DNA from: Vibrio sp. ES.051
GTDB taxonomy: Bacteria; Pseudomonadota; Gammaproteobacteria; Enterobacterales; Vibrionaceae
Assembly (NCBI RefSeq): GCF_002563795.1
Contig: NZ_PDJL01000003.1
Coordinates: 992,001-1,056,000 of the forward strand
Direction of reading: 5' to 3'
DNA: 64,000 nucleotides
Shown here: one piece after another, positions 37,633-47,428 of the stretch
How the letters are laid out: every line of letters begins with the position of its first letter
Numbering within the stretch: position 1 is the first letter of the stretch
The notes under the pieces: model-generated
Databases searched by the model: none
Told to the model about the DNA's origin: nothing
The model's input: the letters and a program-made list of their open reading frames with translations, nothing else
Made by a program: the position numbers and the translations under genes

Positions 37633-38790
37633 TCAGTTAAAAAACGACGTCACCCATAACACCAGACTATCCCAAATCTGGCCAAACCAAGCGCCTTCCT
37701 CAACCACTTGGTTACTAACCAGTGGGTAACTGGCTACGGTATTGCCGTCGTCTTTCCATAATACTTTACCAATCTCATCACCTTGCGCGATGGGCGCGAA
37801 CAGCGGCTCATTCAAAACCACGCTCTTGTCGAGCCTTGCTGTCATTGCACGAGGTAGTGTTAAGTAGACATCGCTGGCAAATATCGCTTCGACCTCTTTG
37901 GTATCACCTTTCCAAACACGGACTTTTGACTCTACCTGTCCCTGTTTTGCCACCAGTTTGGTATCGTAAAAACGAAAACCATAACTCAATAAGTTCTTCG
38001 ACTGGCTTGCACGTGACTGCTTACTTGGCGTTCCCATCACAACAGAGATCAAGCGCATCTTGCCTTCTTTCGCTGAACTCACCAAACTGTATCCGGCATT
38101 GCTGGTATAGCCAGTTTTTCCGCCATCCACATCGATTGAGTTATCCCACAGCAGCTTGTTGCGGTTATATTGAGTAATGTCGTTCCACTTGAACACTTTT
38201 TCACTGTAAAGCGCGTAAACGTCCGGTACATCGTTGATGATCGCTTGCATGAGCTTCGCCATGTCGTTCGGTGAGGTTTGAATACCTTCACTATCTAAAC
38301 CGTGTGAGTTGACAAAGTATGTGTCTTGCAGTCCAAGCTTTTCTGCCCAGCCGTTCATCAACGCAACAAAGCCACGCTCACTCCCCGCGATGTGCTCAGC
38401 AAGGGCAACACACGCATCGTTACCGGATTGAATGATCACTCCGCGCATTAAATTCGCGACGTTGATTTCATCTTTCGGTTTGATAAACATTTTGGAAGAA
38501 CCGGGGAACTTCGCTGACCACGCATTTTCACTAATGGTTACAATATCCTCCCAAGTTAGTCGACCTGCTTTGATTTCTTGCCCTACCACATAGGCTGTCA
38601 TCAACTTAGTCAAACTCGCCGGAGCTAATGCTGCTCGTCCGTTCTGTTCTGCGATAATAGCACCAGACTGAAAGTCCATCAGCACATAGCCCTGTGCATT
38701 TAATTGAGGTGGGTTCGGCGTAACGACAGCAAAGGTGGGCACGCTTACGAGACAAGTTACGATTATCCATCGAGCCAGTGACACTTCCAT
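37633..38790 (-). CDS. D-alanyl-D-alanine carboxypeptidase, PBP5/6 type
   Basis: A 385-aa peptidoglycan carboxypeptidase that trims the terminal D-Ala of stem peptides in the periplasm. A signal peptide occupies about residues 1-22. The active site shows SxxK as Ser59-Leu-Thr-Lys62, then SGN in IIQSGNDACVAL and KTG in VDGGKTGYTS. A C-terminal beta-rich domain ends in WFGQIWDSLVLWVTSFFN, an amphipathic membrane anchor as in DacA. GGAGG precedes the ATG at good spacing. A second, main dacA gene probably exists elsewhere, so I leave the symbol blank. Confidence 0.92.
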   Translation of the reverse strand: MEVSLARWIIVTCLVSVPTFAVVTPNPPQLNAQGYVLMDFQSGAIIAEQNGRAALAPASLTKLMTAYVVGQEIKAGRLTWEDIVTISENAWSAKFPGSSKMFIKPKDEINVANLMRGVIIQSGNDACVALAEHIAGSERGFVALMNGWAEKLGLQDTYFVNSHGLDSEGIQTSPNDMAKLMQAIINDVPDVYALYSEKVFKWNDITQYNRNKLLWDNSIDVDGGKTGYTSNAGYSLVSSAKEGKMRLISVVMGTPSKQSRASQSKNLLSYGFRFYDTKLVAKQGQVESKVRVWKGDTKEVEAIFASDVYLTLPRAMTARLDKSVVLNEPLFAPIAQGDEIGKVLWKDDGNTVASYPLVSNQVVEEGAWFGQIWDSLVLWVTSFFN

Positions 38791-39011
38791 CTAACTTCCT
38801 CCATGATTGGCACTGCACTTTTTAACAACTCTATTGAGCATAGCGCACTCAATCAGTTGCACCAGTCGCTAATCGTTTCATTTTCTTGAACTTACGTAGA
38901 GTCTACGCGAATGTCATCACCATAAAATGGGGCATAAATAACATTGGTTATAACCCTCAACAGCAGTAAAGTAACGGGTTAAAGGTCCCCAATAAGGAAA
39001 TAAAGATAATA

Positions 39012-40307
39012 ATGAACGCTCAATCATTTATCGATGCTGGATTGCACTACACCCCGCATACGTTTACCGTCCCTCTGGATCACCAAAACCCCCACAAAGG
39101 CAGCATTGAAGTTTTTGCTCGCGCCATTTGCTTAGTCGGTGATGAAAAGTCAGAAAAGCCTTGGCTCGTCTACTTTCAAGGTGGGCCTGGCTTTCCTGCA
39201 CCACGCCAAAACGGCCATAACGGCTGGGTAAAGCGTGCGCTACAAGATCACCGAGTTCTGCTACTCGATCAACGCGGCACAGGCAACAGCTCGGCGATTA
39301 ATCATCAAACGTTAGCACATTTAACACCACACCAGCAGGCCGAATATTTGAGCCACTTTAGAGCGTATAATATCGTTCGTGATGCCGAATTTATCCGTCA
39401 GCAGTTTGGGGTCGAAAAGTGGGCAATTTTAGGTCAGAGTTTTGGTGGTTTTTGTTCACTCACCTATTTATCCATGTTCCCTGACCGTTTGCTACAAAGC
39501 TATATTACGGGCGGCGTGCCATCTGTCTCGCGTCATCCTGACGATGTGTATCAGGCAACGTTTAAACGTACAATGGAGAAGAACCAAGCATTCTTTAAGC
39601 AATTTCCGAAAGCTCAACAGCTTTGCCAAAGCATCGCTGATCACTTGTTGGAAAATGAAGAATCTCTACCAAACGGTCAGCGCTTCACGGTAGAACAGTT
39701 CCAACAAATTGGGATTAATTTTGGCGTCAGTGACTCTTTCCTCCCAACGTATTACTGGCTCGAAAGCGCACTTATCGAAGTAAATGGCAAACCTCAATTG
39801 CGTTATGACTTCCTCAACGACATGTTGACGCAGCAAAGCGTCCAAACCAACCCAATTTACGCCATTTTGCATGAGTCGATTTATTGCCAGAGCTTTGCCT
39901 CCAACTGGAGTGCACATCGTATTCGTCAAGCACACCCTGAATTTAACTATAAACCAGGCAAGCCGTTCTACTTTACAGGCGAAATGGTCTTCCCGTGGAT
40001 GTTCGAGCAATACCTCAACCTTAAACCACTAAAGGAAGCGGCAGAAATTCTGGCAAGAAAAGAAGACTGGCCTGCGTTGTACGACCAATCGCAATTGGCA
40101 CAGAATAAAGTGCCCGTGAGCTGCGCCGTTTACGCGGACGACATGTTTGTGGAAATGGACATTAGTCGAGAAACATTAACCCTTATGCCAAATTCAACAG
40201 CGTGGATCACCAACGAGTACGAACATAATGGTTTACGGGTTGATGGTGAGCGAGTCCTCGATAAGCTCATCACGATGGGCAAGCAAACCGCAGCAACATT
40301 AAAATAG
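39012..40307 (+). CDS. Proline iminopeptidase-like alpha/beta hydrolase (family S33)
   Basis: A 431-aa cytoplasmic alpha/beta hydrolase that should release N-terminal proline from short peptides. The oxyanion segment YFQGGPGFPAP and the nucleophile serine in LGQSFGGFCSL are diagnostic of prolyl aminopeptidases. LLDQRGTGNSS is the RGxGxS signature, and the catalytic histidine is probably in NEYEHNGLRV. The start ATG at 39012 follows AATAAGGAAATAAAGA. No neighbour suggests a pathway. Confidence 0.88.
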   Translation: MNAQSFIDAGLHYTPHTFTVPLDHQNPHKGSIEVFARAICLVGDEKSEKPWLVYFQGGPGFPAPRQNGHNGWVKRALQDHRVLLLDQRGTGNSSAINHQTLAHLTPHQQAEYLSHFRAYNIVRDAEFIRQQFGVEKWAILGQSFGGFCSLTYLSMFPDRLLQSYITGGVPSVSRHPDDVYQATFKRTMEKNQAFFKQFPKAQQLCQSIADHLLENEESLPNGQRFTVEQFQQIGINFGVSDSFLPTYYWLESALIEVNGKPQLRYDFLNDMLTQQSVQTNPIYAILHESIYCQSFASNWSAHRIRQAHPEFNYKPGKPFYFTGEMVFPWMFEQYLNLKPLKEAAEILARKEDWPALYDQSQLAQNKVPVSCAVYADDMFVEMDISRETLTLMPNSTAWITNEYEHNGLRVDGERVLDKLITMGKQTAATLK

Positions 40308-40326
40308 CGTTCACCCCTTTGTAATA

Positions 40327-40362
40327 AAAATGCCTCTTTATGATGAATGGGAGGTTTTTTTA
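40327..40362 (+). terminator. Probable terminator after S33 peptidase gene
   Basis: CCTC pairs with GAGG with A/T flanks around a long loop and is followed by TTTTTTTA. The stem is short but the T run is strong. Confidence 0.6.
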
Positions 40363-40523
40363 TTCGCTCGAATACCGCGTACTCACTCAGGAAGCATGTC
40401 TTTTTTCATCGGTTTTTGGTTAAAATTTGAAGACATACCATTATCGCGACCGATACTATCTGTTGCCTTGAGTACGCAAGGCGGGAACTCACGATAATAT
40501 CCGCAAAATTTGTCGGTATTTCC

Positions 40524-40536
40524 GACTAGTCTAGTC
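40524..40536. promoter_or_regulatory. Short perfect palindrome in the trhO promoter region
   Basis: GACTAG-T-CTAGTC is a perfect 13-base palindrome, about 65 bases before the trhO start and just ahead of TATACT, which fits a -10 box. An operator is possible but not recognised. Confidence 0.4.
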
Positions 40537-40600
40537 AGGTATACTCCGAGCCGCTAAAATTTCAAGGTCATCGACCACCTGTTTTAATAAAGGAAATCTC

Positions 40601-41581
40601 ATGAGTCAGTATGTAGTTTGTGCGCTGTACAAGTTTGTAGAGCTGAACAACTATCAAGAACTACGCGAGCCATTACTTGCATTGATGGAAGAGCATCATA
40701 TTCGTGGCACTTTACTTCTGGCCAGCGAAGGCATTAACGGCACTGTCGCGTCTGACCGTGCGGGTATCGATATCTTAATAGGATGGTTAAATGCAGAACC
40801 TCGCCTAGCAGGCACGGTTTATAAAGAGTCATTAGCGGAAACTCAGCCATTTAACCGTACCAAAGTAAAACTCAAGAAAGAGATCGTCACCTTAGGCGTC
40901 GAAGGCATCGATCCTCGCCACGTTGTTGGCACTTATGTGAAGCCGAAAGACTGGAACGATCTAATTGCCGATCCTGAAGTGTTTGTTGTGGATACTCGTA
41001 ATGATTACGAAATAGAAATCGGCACATTCAAACGCGCGGTAAATCCAAATACTGAAACATTCCGCGAGTTCCCAGACTACGTCAAAGAAAACATGGATCC
41101 GGCAAAACACAAAAAAGTGGCGATGTTCTGCACTGGCGGCATCCGCTGCGAAAAGTCAACCGCTTACATGAAAGAGCAAGGTTTTGACGAAGTGTATCAC
41201 TTAGAGGGCGGTATCCTTAAATATCTTGAGGAAGTGCCACAAGAAGAAAGCTTATGGAAAGGTGATTGCTACGTCTTTGATGGCCGTGTTGCGGTCAACC
41301 ACCAGCTTGAAAAAGCAGACTATGACTTGTGTAACGCTTGCCGGTTGCCAATCACAGAAGCAGATAAGCAGTCTGAACTTTACGAACAAGGCGTCAGCTG
41401 CCCGAAATGCCATGGAACCCATTCTGAAGAACAAATCACTCGTTTCCGTGAGCGCGAAAAGCAAATTGCTTTAGCAGAGCAGCGAGGCGAGCAGCACGTC
41501 GGTGGTGAAAGCGCGAAGCAGCGTGAATCACGACGTATCGCCAAACTGGCACAAAAAGCCGCGCAGCGTCAACAAGACTAA
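40601..41581 (+). CDS. trhO: TrhO, tRNA uridine-34 hydroxylase (rhodanese family)
   Basis: A 326-aa cytoplasmic protein that helps form 5-hydroxyuridine at the wobble position of tRNA (E. coli YceA/TrhO). The N-terminal acylphosphatase-like region ([34 protein letters not shown]) is followed by a rhodanese domain with active-site loop [17 protein letters not shown]-terminal zinc-ribbon-like part has CNACRLP and [20 protein letters not shown] precedes the ATG. It stands alone. Confidence 0.95.
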   Translation: MSQYVVCALYKFVELNNYQELREPLLALMEEHHIRGTLLLASEGINGTVASDRAGIDILIGWLNAEPRLAGTVYKESLAETQPFNRTKVKLKKEIVTLGVEGIDPRHVVGTYVKPKDWNDLIADPEVFVVDTRNDYEIEIGTFKRAVNPNTETFREFPDYVKENMDPAKHKKVAMFCTGGIRCEKSTAYMKEQGFDEVYHLEGGILKYLEEVPQEESLWKGDCYVFDGRVAVNHQLEKADYDLCNACRLPITEADKQSELYEQGVSCPKCHGTHSEEQITRFREREKQIALAEQRGEQHVGGESAKQRESRRIAKLAQKAAQRQQD

Positions 41582-41947
41582 GCCCAATGTCACTTCAAGG
41601 CGAGCTGCGCAGGTCGCTCGCCTCTCCTCCAGTCTTTGCTCAATGTCGTTGAGTATCTCGCAGCAATACCCGAATAAAAACTCGAACGCGATGACCGTTC
41701 TTTCCGGAGATGCTTGAGAGCACTTCCGATCCCATTCCATCTCAATATTGAATAAGCCTAATATTTCCTCATCGGAAGTTGGGCTCAACGGTACATTGAC
41801 ACGCCACCAACAAACCAAATGGTAAAGTTACGCACACAACCACTAAAAAAAACCAACCCCGTTGATCATCTTTCACTTACAACGCGTATAACCCAAGACA
41901 TTTTACAGGGATCAAGCCGTACCCATAACACTCAAAGGGAACACATT
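41582..41947. other. 366-base gap between trhO and fasciclin gene
   Basis: No gene is supported. A minus-strand open frame (41528-41818) begins with TTG without a ribosome site and overlaps the trhO end; its translation looks protein-like in places, so I record it only as doubtful. An upstream in-frame extension of the fasciclin gene (from 41819) has no signal or ribosome site. Confidence 0.35.
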
Positions 41948-42448
41948 ATGTTGAAACGAATCTTGATTATCACTGCCACTTTAGCTGCAACCTTATCTTT
42001 CCTGCTTCCAGTTAAAGCGTACGAGAATGGAATGATGAAAGCTGATATTGTTGATGTCGCCGTAGAAAATGGCTCATTCAATACGCTCGTCGCTGCCGTC
42101 AAAGCGGCTGATTTGGTTGAAACACTCAAAGGTGAAGGTCCCTTTACCCTCTTTGCTCCTACAGATGATGCCTTCGCGAAGCTCCCTGAAGGGACTTTAG
42201 AGATGCTCCTACTGCCTGAAAATAAAGACAAGTTGGTGTCTATTTTGACCTATCACGTGGTACCCGGAAAAGTCATGGCAGCGGACGTTGTCAAACTTAA
42301 CAAAGCAACCACAGTGCAAGGGCAAGATGTGATGATCAAAACCATGGGTGAAAACGTGATGGTTAACAATGCCACGGTAACGGCAACCGATGTAAAAGCT
42401 AAAAATGGTGTGATTCATGTGATTGATGAAGTGATGATGCCAAAATAA
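41948..42448 (+). CDS. Secreted fasciclin-domain protein
   Basis: A 166-aa exported protein with one fasciclin (FAS1) domain, a fold used for adhesion and polymer contacts. The signal peptide is about residues 1-22. The FAS1 H1 motif is seen as [18 protein letters not shown] and the H2 motif as [13 protein letters not shown], with [13 protein letters not shown] between. ATG 41948 follows AAAGGGAA at good spacing, so the longer frame is rejected. A strong terminator follows. The bacterial role is unclear; surface adhesion is inference. Confidence 0.87.
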   Translation: MLKRILIITATLAATLSFLLPVKAYENGMMKADIVDVAVENGSFNTLVAAVKAADLVETLKGEGPFTLFAPTDDAFAKLPEGTLEMLLLPENKDKLVSILTYHVVPGKVMAADVVKLNKATTVQGQDVMIKTMGENVMVNNATVTATDVKAKNGVIHVIDEVMMPK

Positions 42449-42464
42449 TACAAGCGACAATCAA

Positions 42465-42486
42465 GGCGGCGAAAGCCGCCCTTTTT
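42465..42486 (+). terminator. Terminator with GAAA loop after fasciclin gene
   Basis: GGCGGC pairs with GCCGCC around GAAA and is followed by CTTTTT. Confidence 0.9.
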
Positions 42487-42501
42487 AAGTTTAAGGATTT
42501 T

Positions 42502-43197
42502 ATGGCTATGGAAAACGTCACCCTTTCAAAGCGCGATATCCAAGCGATGGAACAGCGACACCGGACTCGGCTTATTAATTCTTTGGCGGGGTATAAAAGC
42601 GCCAATCTTATCGGGACGCGTGACCAACAAGGGCAAGAGAATCTCTCAGTAGTGAGCTCCGTGGTTCACTTAGGCTCTAACCCACCTCTATTCGGCTTTA
42701 TTGTCCGTCCACGCAAGAGTCGTAGACACACGCTAGATAACATCCTCGAAACCAAACATTTCACCATCAATGCCATAAGTGCAGACTTTGTGCAACAAGC
42801 ACATCAAACTTCAGCGCGCTATCCAAAACAGATTTCTGAATTTGACTCAGTAGGCCTCACACCTTATTACGACAATATCTTTCCCGCTCCCTTTGTACTC
42901 GAAAGTACCTTGAAAATGGGATTAGTTTTGACAGAACACATCAAAATAGAAAGCAACCAGACTGAAATGATCATCGGTGAAGTTCTGACGGTGCACGCGC
43001 CTGAACGCGCTATCATGCCAGATGGCTACCTTGATTTAGAAGTTTTGGATTTAGTTACCATTTCCGGACTCGATAGTTATCATCAAACGCAACGATTGTA
43101 TCGCTTGAGTTACGCAAAACCGAATACGCGCCTATTCCCCTTAACTCATCAGGGAGAGCCATCAACATGGGTTGATTTTGAAGTCGTACAGAATTAA
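42502..43197 (+). CDS. Flavin reductase-like protein (DIM6/NTAB family)
   Basis: A 231-aa FMN-binding split-barrel protein. Visible family features are GYKSANLIGTRDQQGQENLSVVSSVVHLGSNPPLFGFIV, split here, and HTLDNILETKHFTINAIS. Members bind FMN and reduce flavins or act as small oxidoreductases. The start ATG 42502 follows AAGGATTTT. It is convergent with the patatin-like gene. A precise substrate cannot be assigned. Confidence 0.82.
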   Translation: MAMENVTLSKRDIQAMEQRHRTRLINSLAGYKSANLIGTRDQQGQENLSVVSSVVHLGSNPPLFGFIVRPRKSRRHTLDNILETKHFTINAISADFVQQAHQTSARYPKQISEFDSVGLTPYYDNIFPAPFVLESTLKMGLVLTEHIKIESNQTEMIIGEVLTVHAPERAIMPDGYLDLEVLDLVTISGLDSYHQTQRLYRLSYAKPNTRLFPLTHQGEPSTWVDFEVVQN

Positions 43198-43221
43198 TTC
43201 ACTTCATCAACCGCCAAGTGA

Positions 43222-44094
43222 TTAAATGCACAAGTGAGCATTTTCTGGCTCTAAGCTATGCCTCTCCGTAAGACTGGCAAGATGTGCTCGCCCTGCAATC
43301 AACCCCATCTCATAACCTTCAAGTAACACAGGCATTCTCATGGTTAAGCGCTGTACGTGGAAGTTTTCCGGAGGCGCAATCACCCGGATGTGCGTTTCTG
43401 GTGGTGGGTTACGAATAAACTCTAACGACTCATTATAGTTATCAGCACGTTGTAGCATTGCTTCTGCCATTTTTGGGTGTTCTGCAAATAGCTTCTTCAT
43501 CAACCATGTGGTCTTAACTGGCTTTTTAGCATAACTCAGCGGTTGTGAAAGTACGACGGTGATGTCACGAGCGCCTCGACGATAGGCTTCACGAACCGGA
43601 ATAGAGTCGGCAACACCACCATCGGTATAGCAACCACCAGAGAAACAAGGAGTACGTTTATACGCTATCGGTAACGCGGTTGTCGCTTCAATCGCATGGT
43701 GGAAATTATCACGCGTAACCCGATAATAATCCGCCTTCCCTGTCTCTACATTCGTCGTAGTGGCAAAAAAGGGAATACCATCAAACAGTTTGTTTTCATC
43801 AACCGGATACAAACGATTAGACTCTTCAAACAGCCACTTTACGTCAATCAAATCGCCTCCTTTGACGAAGCGCGCTGGGTCAAAAAAGCGTTTACTGGTA
43901 GCAAGTTTGGTGATGATATTGATGCTGCGATGTGGGTAGTCGGTCAGATAACCAATTAAATTAGAGGCACCAGCCGATACGCCAATAGCAAAATCAAACG
44001 GTTTATAGCTCTGCTCTAAAAACGCATCTAAAACCCCACTGGCGAAGACACCTCGCATCGCGCCACCTTCCACTACAATTGCTTTTGTTGCCAT
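43222..44094 (-). CDS. Patatin-like phospholipase (YjjU-type)
   Basis: A 290-aa lipid acyl hydrolase with a Ser-Asp dyad. GGAMRGVFASGVLDAFLE supplies the oxyanion glycines, GVSAGASN the nucleophile serine near residue 40, and YTDGGVADSIP the aspartate. The N-terminus has no signal peptide. It resembles the E. coli YjjU group, whose role is not well understood. CGGGGAG-like ribosome sequence precedes the ATG at 44094. No operon partner. Confidence 0.85.
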   Translation of the reverse strand: MATKAIVVEGGAMRGVFASGVLDAFLEQSYKPFDFAIGVSAGASNLIGYLTDYPHRSINIITKLATSKRFFDPARFVKGGDLIDVKWLFEESNRLYPVDENKLFDGIPFFATTTNVETGKADYYRVTRDNFHHAIEATTALPIAYKRTPCFSGGCYTDGGVADSIPVREAYRRGARDITVVLSQPLSYAKKPVKTTWLMKKLFAEHPKMAEAMLQRADNYNESLEFIRNPPPETHIRVIAPPENFHVQRLTMRMPVLLEGYEMGLIAGRAHLASLTERHSLEPENAHLCI

Positions 44095-44276
44095 ACTCCC
44101 CTCCCCCCATTATCAGTGCAAAAAAGAATAATGAAATTCGTGCAATCACAACAATGGATTATTCTTATTATTTGAATAGGTAACGTCTATTTATTTCTGA
44201 TTTCTCAAATGCAAACTAACGCTCACGACGTTCAAGCAATGAGACTACATAAGTGTGCATTTTTAGAAAGTGAAAT

Positions 44277-44918
44277 TTAAGCGAAAACGGTTTTGTAGGC
44301 TTCGCCCGCGCCATCAATGAACATTTGCGTACCAATCACCGCTAAGATCAATCCCATCATTTTTGTCACAACGTTCAAAGCACTTGGTCCAATCGCTTTG
44401 ACCAGTTTGTCTCCAAACAAAAACAGTATATAGGTAATAACGCAGAGCACTGCAAATGAAACAATGGTTATAATGGTTGGATAAAACCCGCCCGTTGTCG
44501 CGAAGTTCATCGCTGTCGCTATCGTCCCAGGGCCTGCTAATATTGGCATCGCAAGTGGCGAGACCGCAATACTCAATGCCGCTTTCTGCTGAGCGGGAGA
44601 ATAAGCCTTCTCTTTGGTTTTTTGGTGAGTCGAGTCTCCTTGAAGCATATTAAAGCCGATCAGAAACACCAAAATACCACCCGTTATTCGCAAGGCATAC
44701 AAAGTGATGCCGAATAAGTCAAAAATTAATTTGCCAGCGATTGCAAAGACCGCAACGATGATGAAGGCAATAAAGACAGATCGAAGCGCAATAGAACGCA
44801 CCGTTTCTCTATCCTCATCGGCAGTTAAACTCAAAAAGATAGGAATATTCGCTATTGGGTTCATGATAGCAAAAAAACCCATAAACACCGTAACGGTATG
44901 GAGGATAAGTTCTTTCAT
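44277..44918 (-). CDS. MarC-family inner-membrane protein
   Basis: A 213-aa membrane protein with six hydrophobic segments, of the MarC/YchE/YhgN group. The pattern FFAIMNPIANIPIFLSLT at the N-terminus, ALRITGGILVFLIGFNML, AVSPLAMPILAGPGTIATAM and VVTKMMGLILAVIGTQMFIDG are the conserved family blocks. Despite the name it is not established as a drug transporter; a transport or redox-related membrane role remains unknown. It stands alone, divergent from frp. Confidence 0.87.
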   Translation of the reverse strand: MKELILHTVTVFMGFFAIMNPIANIPIFLSLTADEDRETVRSIALRSVFIAFIIVAVFAIAGKLIFDLFGITLYALRITGGILVFLIGFNMLQGDSTHQKTKEKAYSPAQQKAALSIAVSPLAMPILAGPGTIATAMNFATTGGFYPTIITIVSFAVLCVITYILFLFGDKLVKAIGPSALNVVTKMMGLILAVIGTQMFIDGAGEAYKTVFA

Positions 44919-45113
44919 ATTTAATACTGCTGTAAATGATTGATTCTAAAAATAGTATATACCTCTCAACGGGAATCAACGCGACTTCTTCTGTCTCTTA
45001 TTCAAACTTATGCTCTCAAGCACAGTTTTTCTTGTGAGATAGTTTACCCACCCGTTAAATATCGCTAAAGTAAGTTCCAGCCTTCAAAACATAACAAGGG
45101 ATGTTAAGTCATC

Positions 45114-45836
45114 ATGAACAGTACGATTCAAACGATGCTCAACCACCGTTCTATTCGACAATTTACCTCTCAATCTATCGACAAAACACAACTGGAAACC
45201 ATTATTCAAGCTGGTCTTGTTGCGTCATCGTCAAGTATGCTGCAAGTCGTCTCAATTATCCGGGTCACCGATAAAGAAAAACGAACACGATTAGCCCAAT
45301 ATGCAGGCAATCAGGGCTACGTTGAAAGTGCCGCCGAATTTCTAGTGTTCTGCATTGATTATCAACGCCACACCACCATAAACCCTGATGTTCAAGCGGA
45401 TTTCACAGAGTTAACTCTGATTGGTGCGGTAGACGCCGGTATCATGGCACAAAACTGTTTGCTGGCTGCAGAATCAATGGGGTTAGGTGGAGTGTACATC
45501 GGCGGGTTAAGAAACCGTGCTCAAGAAGTGGACGAGTTATTAGGCTTGCCTAAAAATACCGCTATCTTATTTGGCATGTGTCTTGGTCACCCTGACCAAA
45601 GTCCTGAAGTAAAACCACGCTTACCTGCACATACAGTCGTACATGATAATCAATATCAGGCCCTAAATTTGGATGATATTCAAAATTACGACCAAACGAT
45701 GCACCGCTACTATGCACACCGTTCGAGTAATCAAAAACAAAGTACATGGTCGCAGGAGGTGACAACTAAGCTTTCTGGCGAATCTCGGCCGCACATTCTG
45801 CCGTACTTAAATAGTAAAGGCTTAGCAAAAAGATAA
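45114..45836 (+). CDS. frp: NADPH:FMN oxidoreductase Frp / NfsA family
   Basis: A 240-aa FMN-containing flavin reductase. It resembles V. harveyi Frp over its full length, with MLQVVSIIRVTD, AEFLVFCIDYQRHTTINPDV, AQNCLLAAESMGLGGVYIGG, GMCLGHPDQSPEVKPRLPAH and a C-terminal SRPHILPYLNSKGLAKR. In luminous vibrios Frp supplies reduced FMN to luciferase; elsewhere the family acts as an oxygen-insensitive nitroreductase (NfsA). No lux genes are present here, so a general flavin or nitro reduction role is likely. The gene is monocistronic and ends in a long palindrome. Confidence 0.93.
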   Translation: MNSTIQTMLNHRSIRQFTSQSIDKTQLETIIQAGLVASSSSMLQVVSIIRVTDKEKRTRLAQYAGNQGYVESAAEFLVFCIDYQRHTTINPDVQADFTELTLIGAVDAGIMAQNCLLAAESMGLGGVYIGGLRNRAQEVDELLGLPKNTAILFGMCLGHPDQSPEVKPRLPAHTVVHDNQYQALNLDDIQNYDQTMHRYYAHRSSNQKQSTWSQEVTTKLSGESRPHILPYLNSKGLAKR

Positions 45837-45928
45837 ATCTCTCATAAACGCAGAATCAACAGGCCTCTGAAGCTAATACCGCTCGGCTAAAAGCAAATTG
45901 CTCAGTTGAACACGGCATACATCGTTCG

Positions 45929-45956
45929 AAATCCGAGTGTTTAAACACTCGGATTT
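45929..45956. terminator. 28-base perfect palindrome after frp
   Basis: Left arm AAATCCGAGTGTTT is the exact complement of the right arm. It is followed by CTTTAT on the plus strand and has TTCGAAC on the other side, so it may end transcription from both directions even though the T run is short. Confidence 0.65.
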
Positions 45957-46122
45957 CTTTATAAACATTTCAACAACTCTCGATATCGTCAGTGACTAGA
46001 ACTCTCGTCAAATCAATACTCTGTCAGACTGACTTATACTAAAGTATCTACCCTAACCAATGATAACCGAGCCGATGTCAAAGCAGTATCCGGATAAGCC
46101 CGCTCCGCTTAAGTGAACAGTA

Positions 46123-46428
46123 TTACTTAATAGGAGCGTGATTAATGGTGCTTAATGGTAGATTGATATCAAATAACTGACTACGAACCTCTTCTATCCC
46201 CATGCTCTTTAATCTTGCTGTGTGCATGTCCAAATAGGCTTGCGCTGTTGTTTCATCTTCAAAAAGATAGATGCCTCCAGCTAATTGATCTTTTTCATTC
46301 TCTGTCCAAAACTTCCAAATCATTCCCGGCTCTTGGTTAATAGATTGAGCAAGCTCAGCCAACGCATTCGACATTTCTTCCCCAAATGGGCCATGAAATT
46401 TAAAATCTACTTGCAATAACTTAGCCAT
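46123..46428 (-). CDS. YdhR-type monooxygenase-like protein
   Basis: A 101-aa dimeric ferredoxin-like fold protein of the YdhR family, annotated as putative monooxygenase. The pattern [41 protein letters not shown] and [12 protein letters not shown] is typical. The frame starts at 46449, but ATG 46428 follows GAGGAG at good spacing. It is divergent from a LysR gene, which is probably its regulator. No substrate is known. Confidence 0.85.
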   Translation of the reverse strand: MAKLLQVDFKFHGPFGEEMSNALAELAQSINQEPGMIWKFWTENEKDQLAGGIYLFEDETTAQAYLDMHTARLKSMGIEEVRSQLFDINLPLSTINHAPIK

Positions 46429-46537
46429 CTTGAATCTCCTCTTGTTCATTGACTCGCTTTTGATGAGCGATTATTACCTTTATAAAACTGACAATAAAGT
46501 TCATAATATTGCCATTATTTGTCTAAAATACTGATAC

Positions 46538-47428
46538 ATGAGACTTAAAACGACCTTAGAGCAGTGGCAAACATTACGAGCGATTGAGCAGGAAGGCAGC
46601 ATTCAATCGGCGGCAATTTTGCTCAATAAAAGCCATACCACGCTGATCTATTCTGTGAGAAAGCTAGAAGACCAACTGGGCATTCAGTTGATTGAAGTAA
46701 AAGGCCGGAAGGCGGGTTTAACCGAACACGGCAAAACCATATTGCGCCGAGCTCAATCCATGCTTGAGCAAGCCCGTGAGTTGGAAATGATCAGCGAGCA
46801 GTTAAGTAGTGGAGTGGAATCTCAAATCACGGTCGCGATGGATCACTTATGCAACCCTAATTGGCTTTACACACCACTCAGCCAGTTTCTAAAACAAAAC
46901 AGTACCACTTCGGTTCAAGTGGTTGAAACTTCATTGAGTAAGACTACCGAGATGGTTGTCAATGAGCGTGCCGATATTGCAATCATTAACCTACCAATCA
47001 CCAACTATCCCGCCGAAGCCTTTGGGACAACGACGATGGTTCCCGTGATTGCCGGACATCATCCATTAGCTAAGCACGCACACCTCTCCATCGATGACTT
47101 TTCCACCACCAGCCAAATCGTCGTACGTGACTTGGGAGGCTCAGATGAGACGAAAAGAGACGTGGGTTGGCTGCGCGCTCGTCAACGAATTACGGTCGAT
47201 AATTTCGATCACGCTTTTCGCGCCGTCGAACAAGGGGTGGGATTTTGTCGTCTACCACAACATTTACTCGCACATCGCCAAAACGACAACATCCAAGTAC
47301 TGAAATTAGAATACTCTAATCAATATCAAGTAGCATTACATCTGACTTTGCCAAAAGGAGCAAAAACTGGGCCGGCGACTTTGGCGCTTTATCACACGTT
47401 ATTAAAAAGTGCAGACACACGACTCTAG
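46538..47428 (+). CDS. LysR-family regulator divergent from YdhR-type gene
   Basis: A 296-aa LysR regulator. The HTH is in residues 5-65 (LEQWQTLRAIEQEGSIQSAAILLNKSHTTLIYSVRKLEDQLGIQLIEV) and the ligand domain follows from about residue 90, with NERADIAIINLP. The 109-base divergent spacing to the ydhR-type gene is the classical layout for LysR control, so that gene is the probable target. The ligand is unknown. Confidence 0.85.
   Translation: MRLKTTLEQWQTLRAIEQEGSIQSAAILLNKSHTTLIYSVRKLEDQLGIQLIEVKGRKAGLTEHGKTILRRAQSMLEQARELEMISEQLSSGVESQITVAMDHLCNPNWLYTPLSQFLKQNSTTSVQVVETSLSKTTEMVVNERADIAIINLPITNYPAEAFGTTTMVPVIAGHHPLAKHAHLSIDDFSTTSQIVVRDLGGSDETKRDVGWLRARQRITVDNFDHAFRAVEQGVGFCRLPQHLLAHRQNDNIQVLKLEYSNQYQVALHLTLPKGAKTGPATLALYHTLLKSADTRL

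Noticed and set aside
41528..41818. Minus-strand frame of 96 codons between trhO and the fasciclin gene
   Set aside because: Starts with TTG without a ribosome site and overlaps the end of trhO. The translation is somewhat protein-like, but there is not enough to call a gene.
41819..41947. N-terminal extension of the fasciclin gene
   Set aside because: The ATG at 41948 has a good ribosome site and directly begins a signal peptide; the extension has neither.
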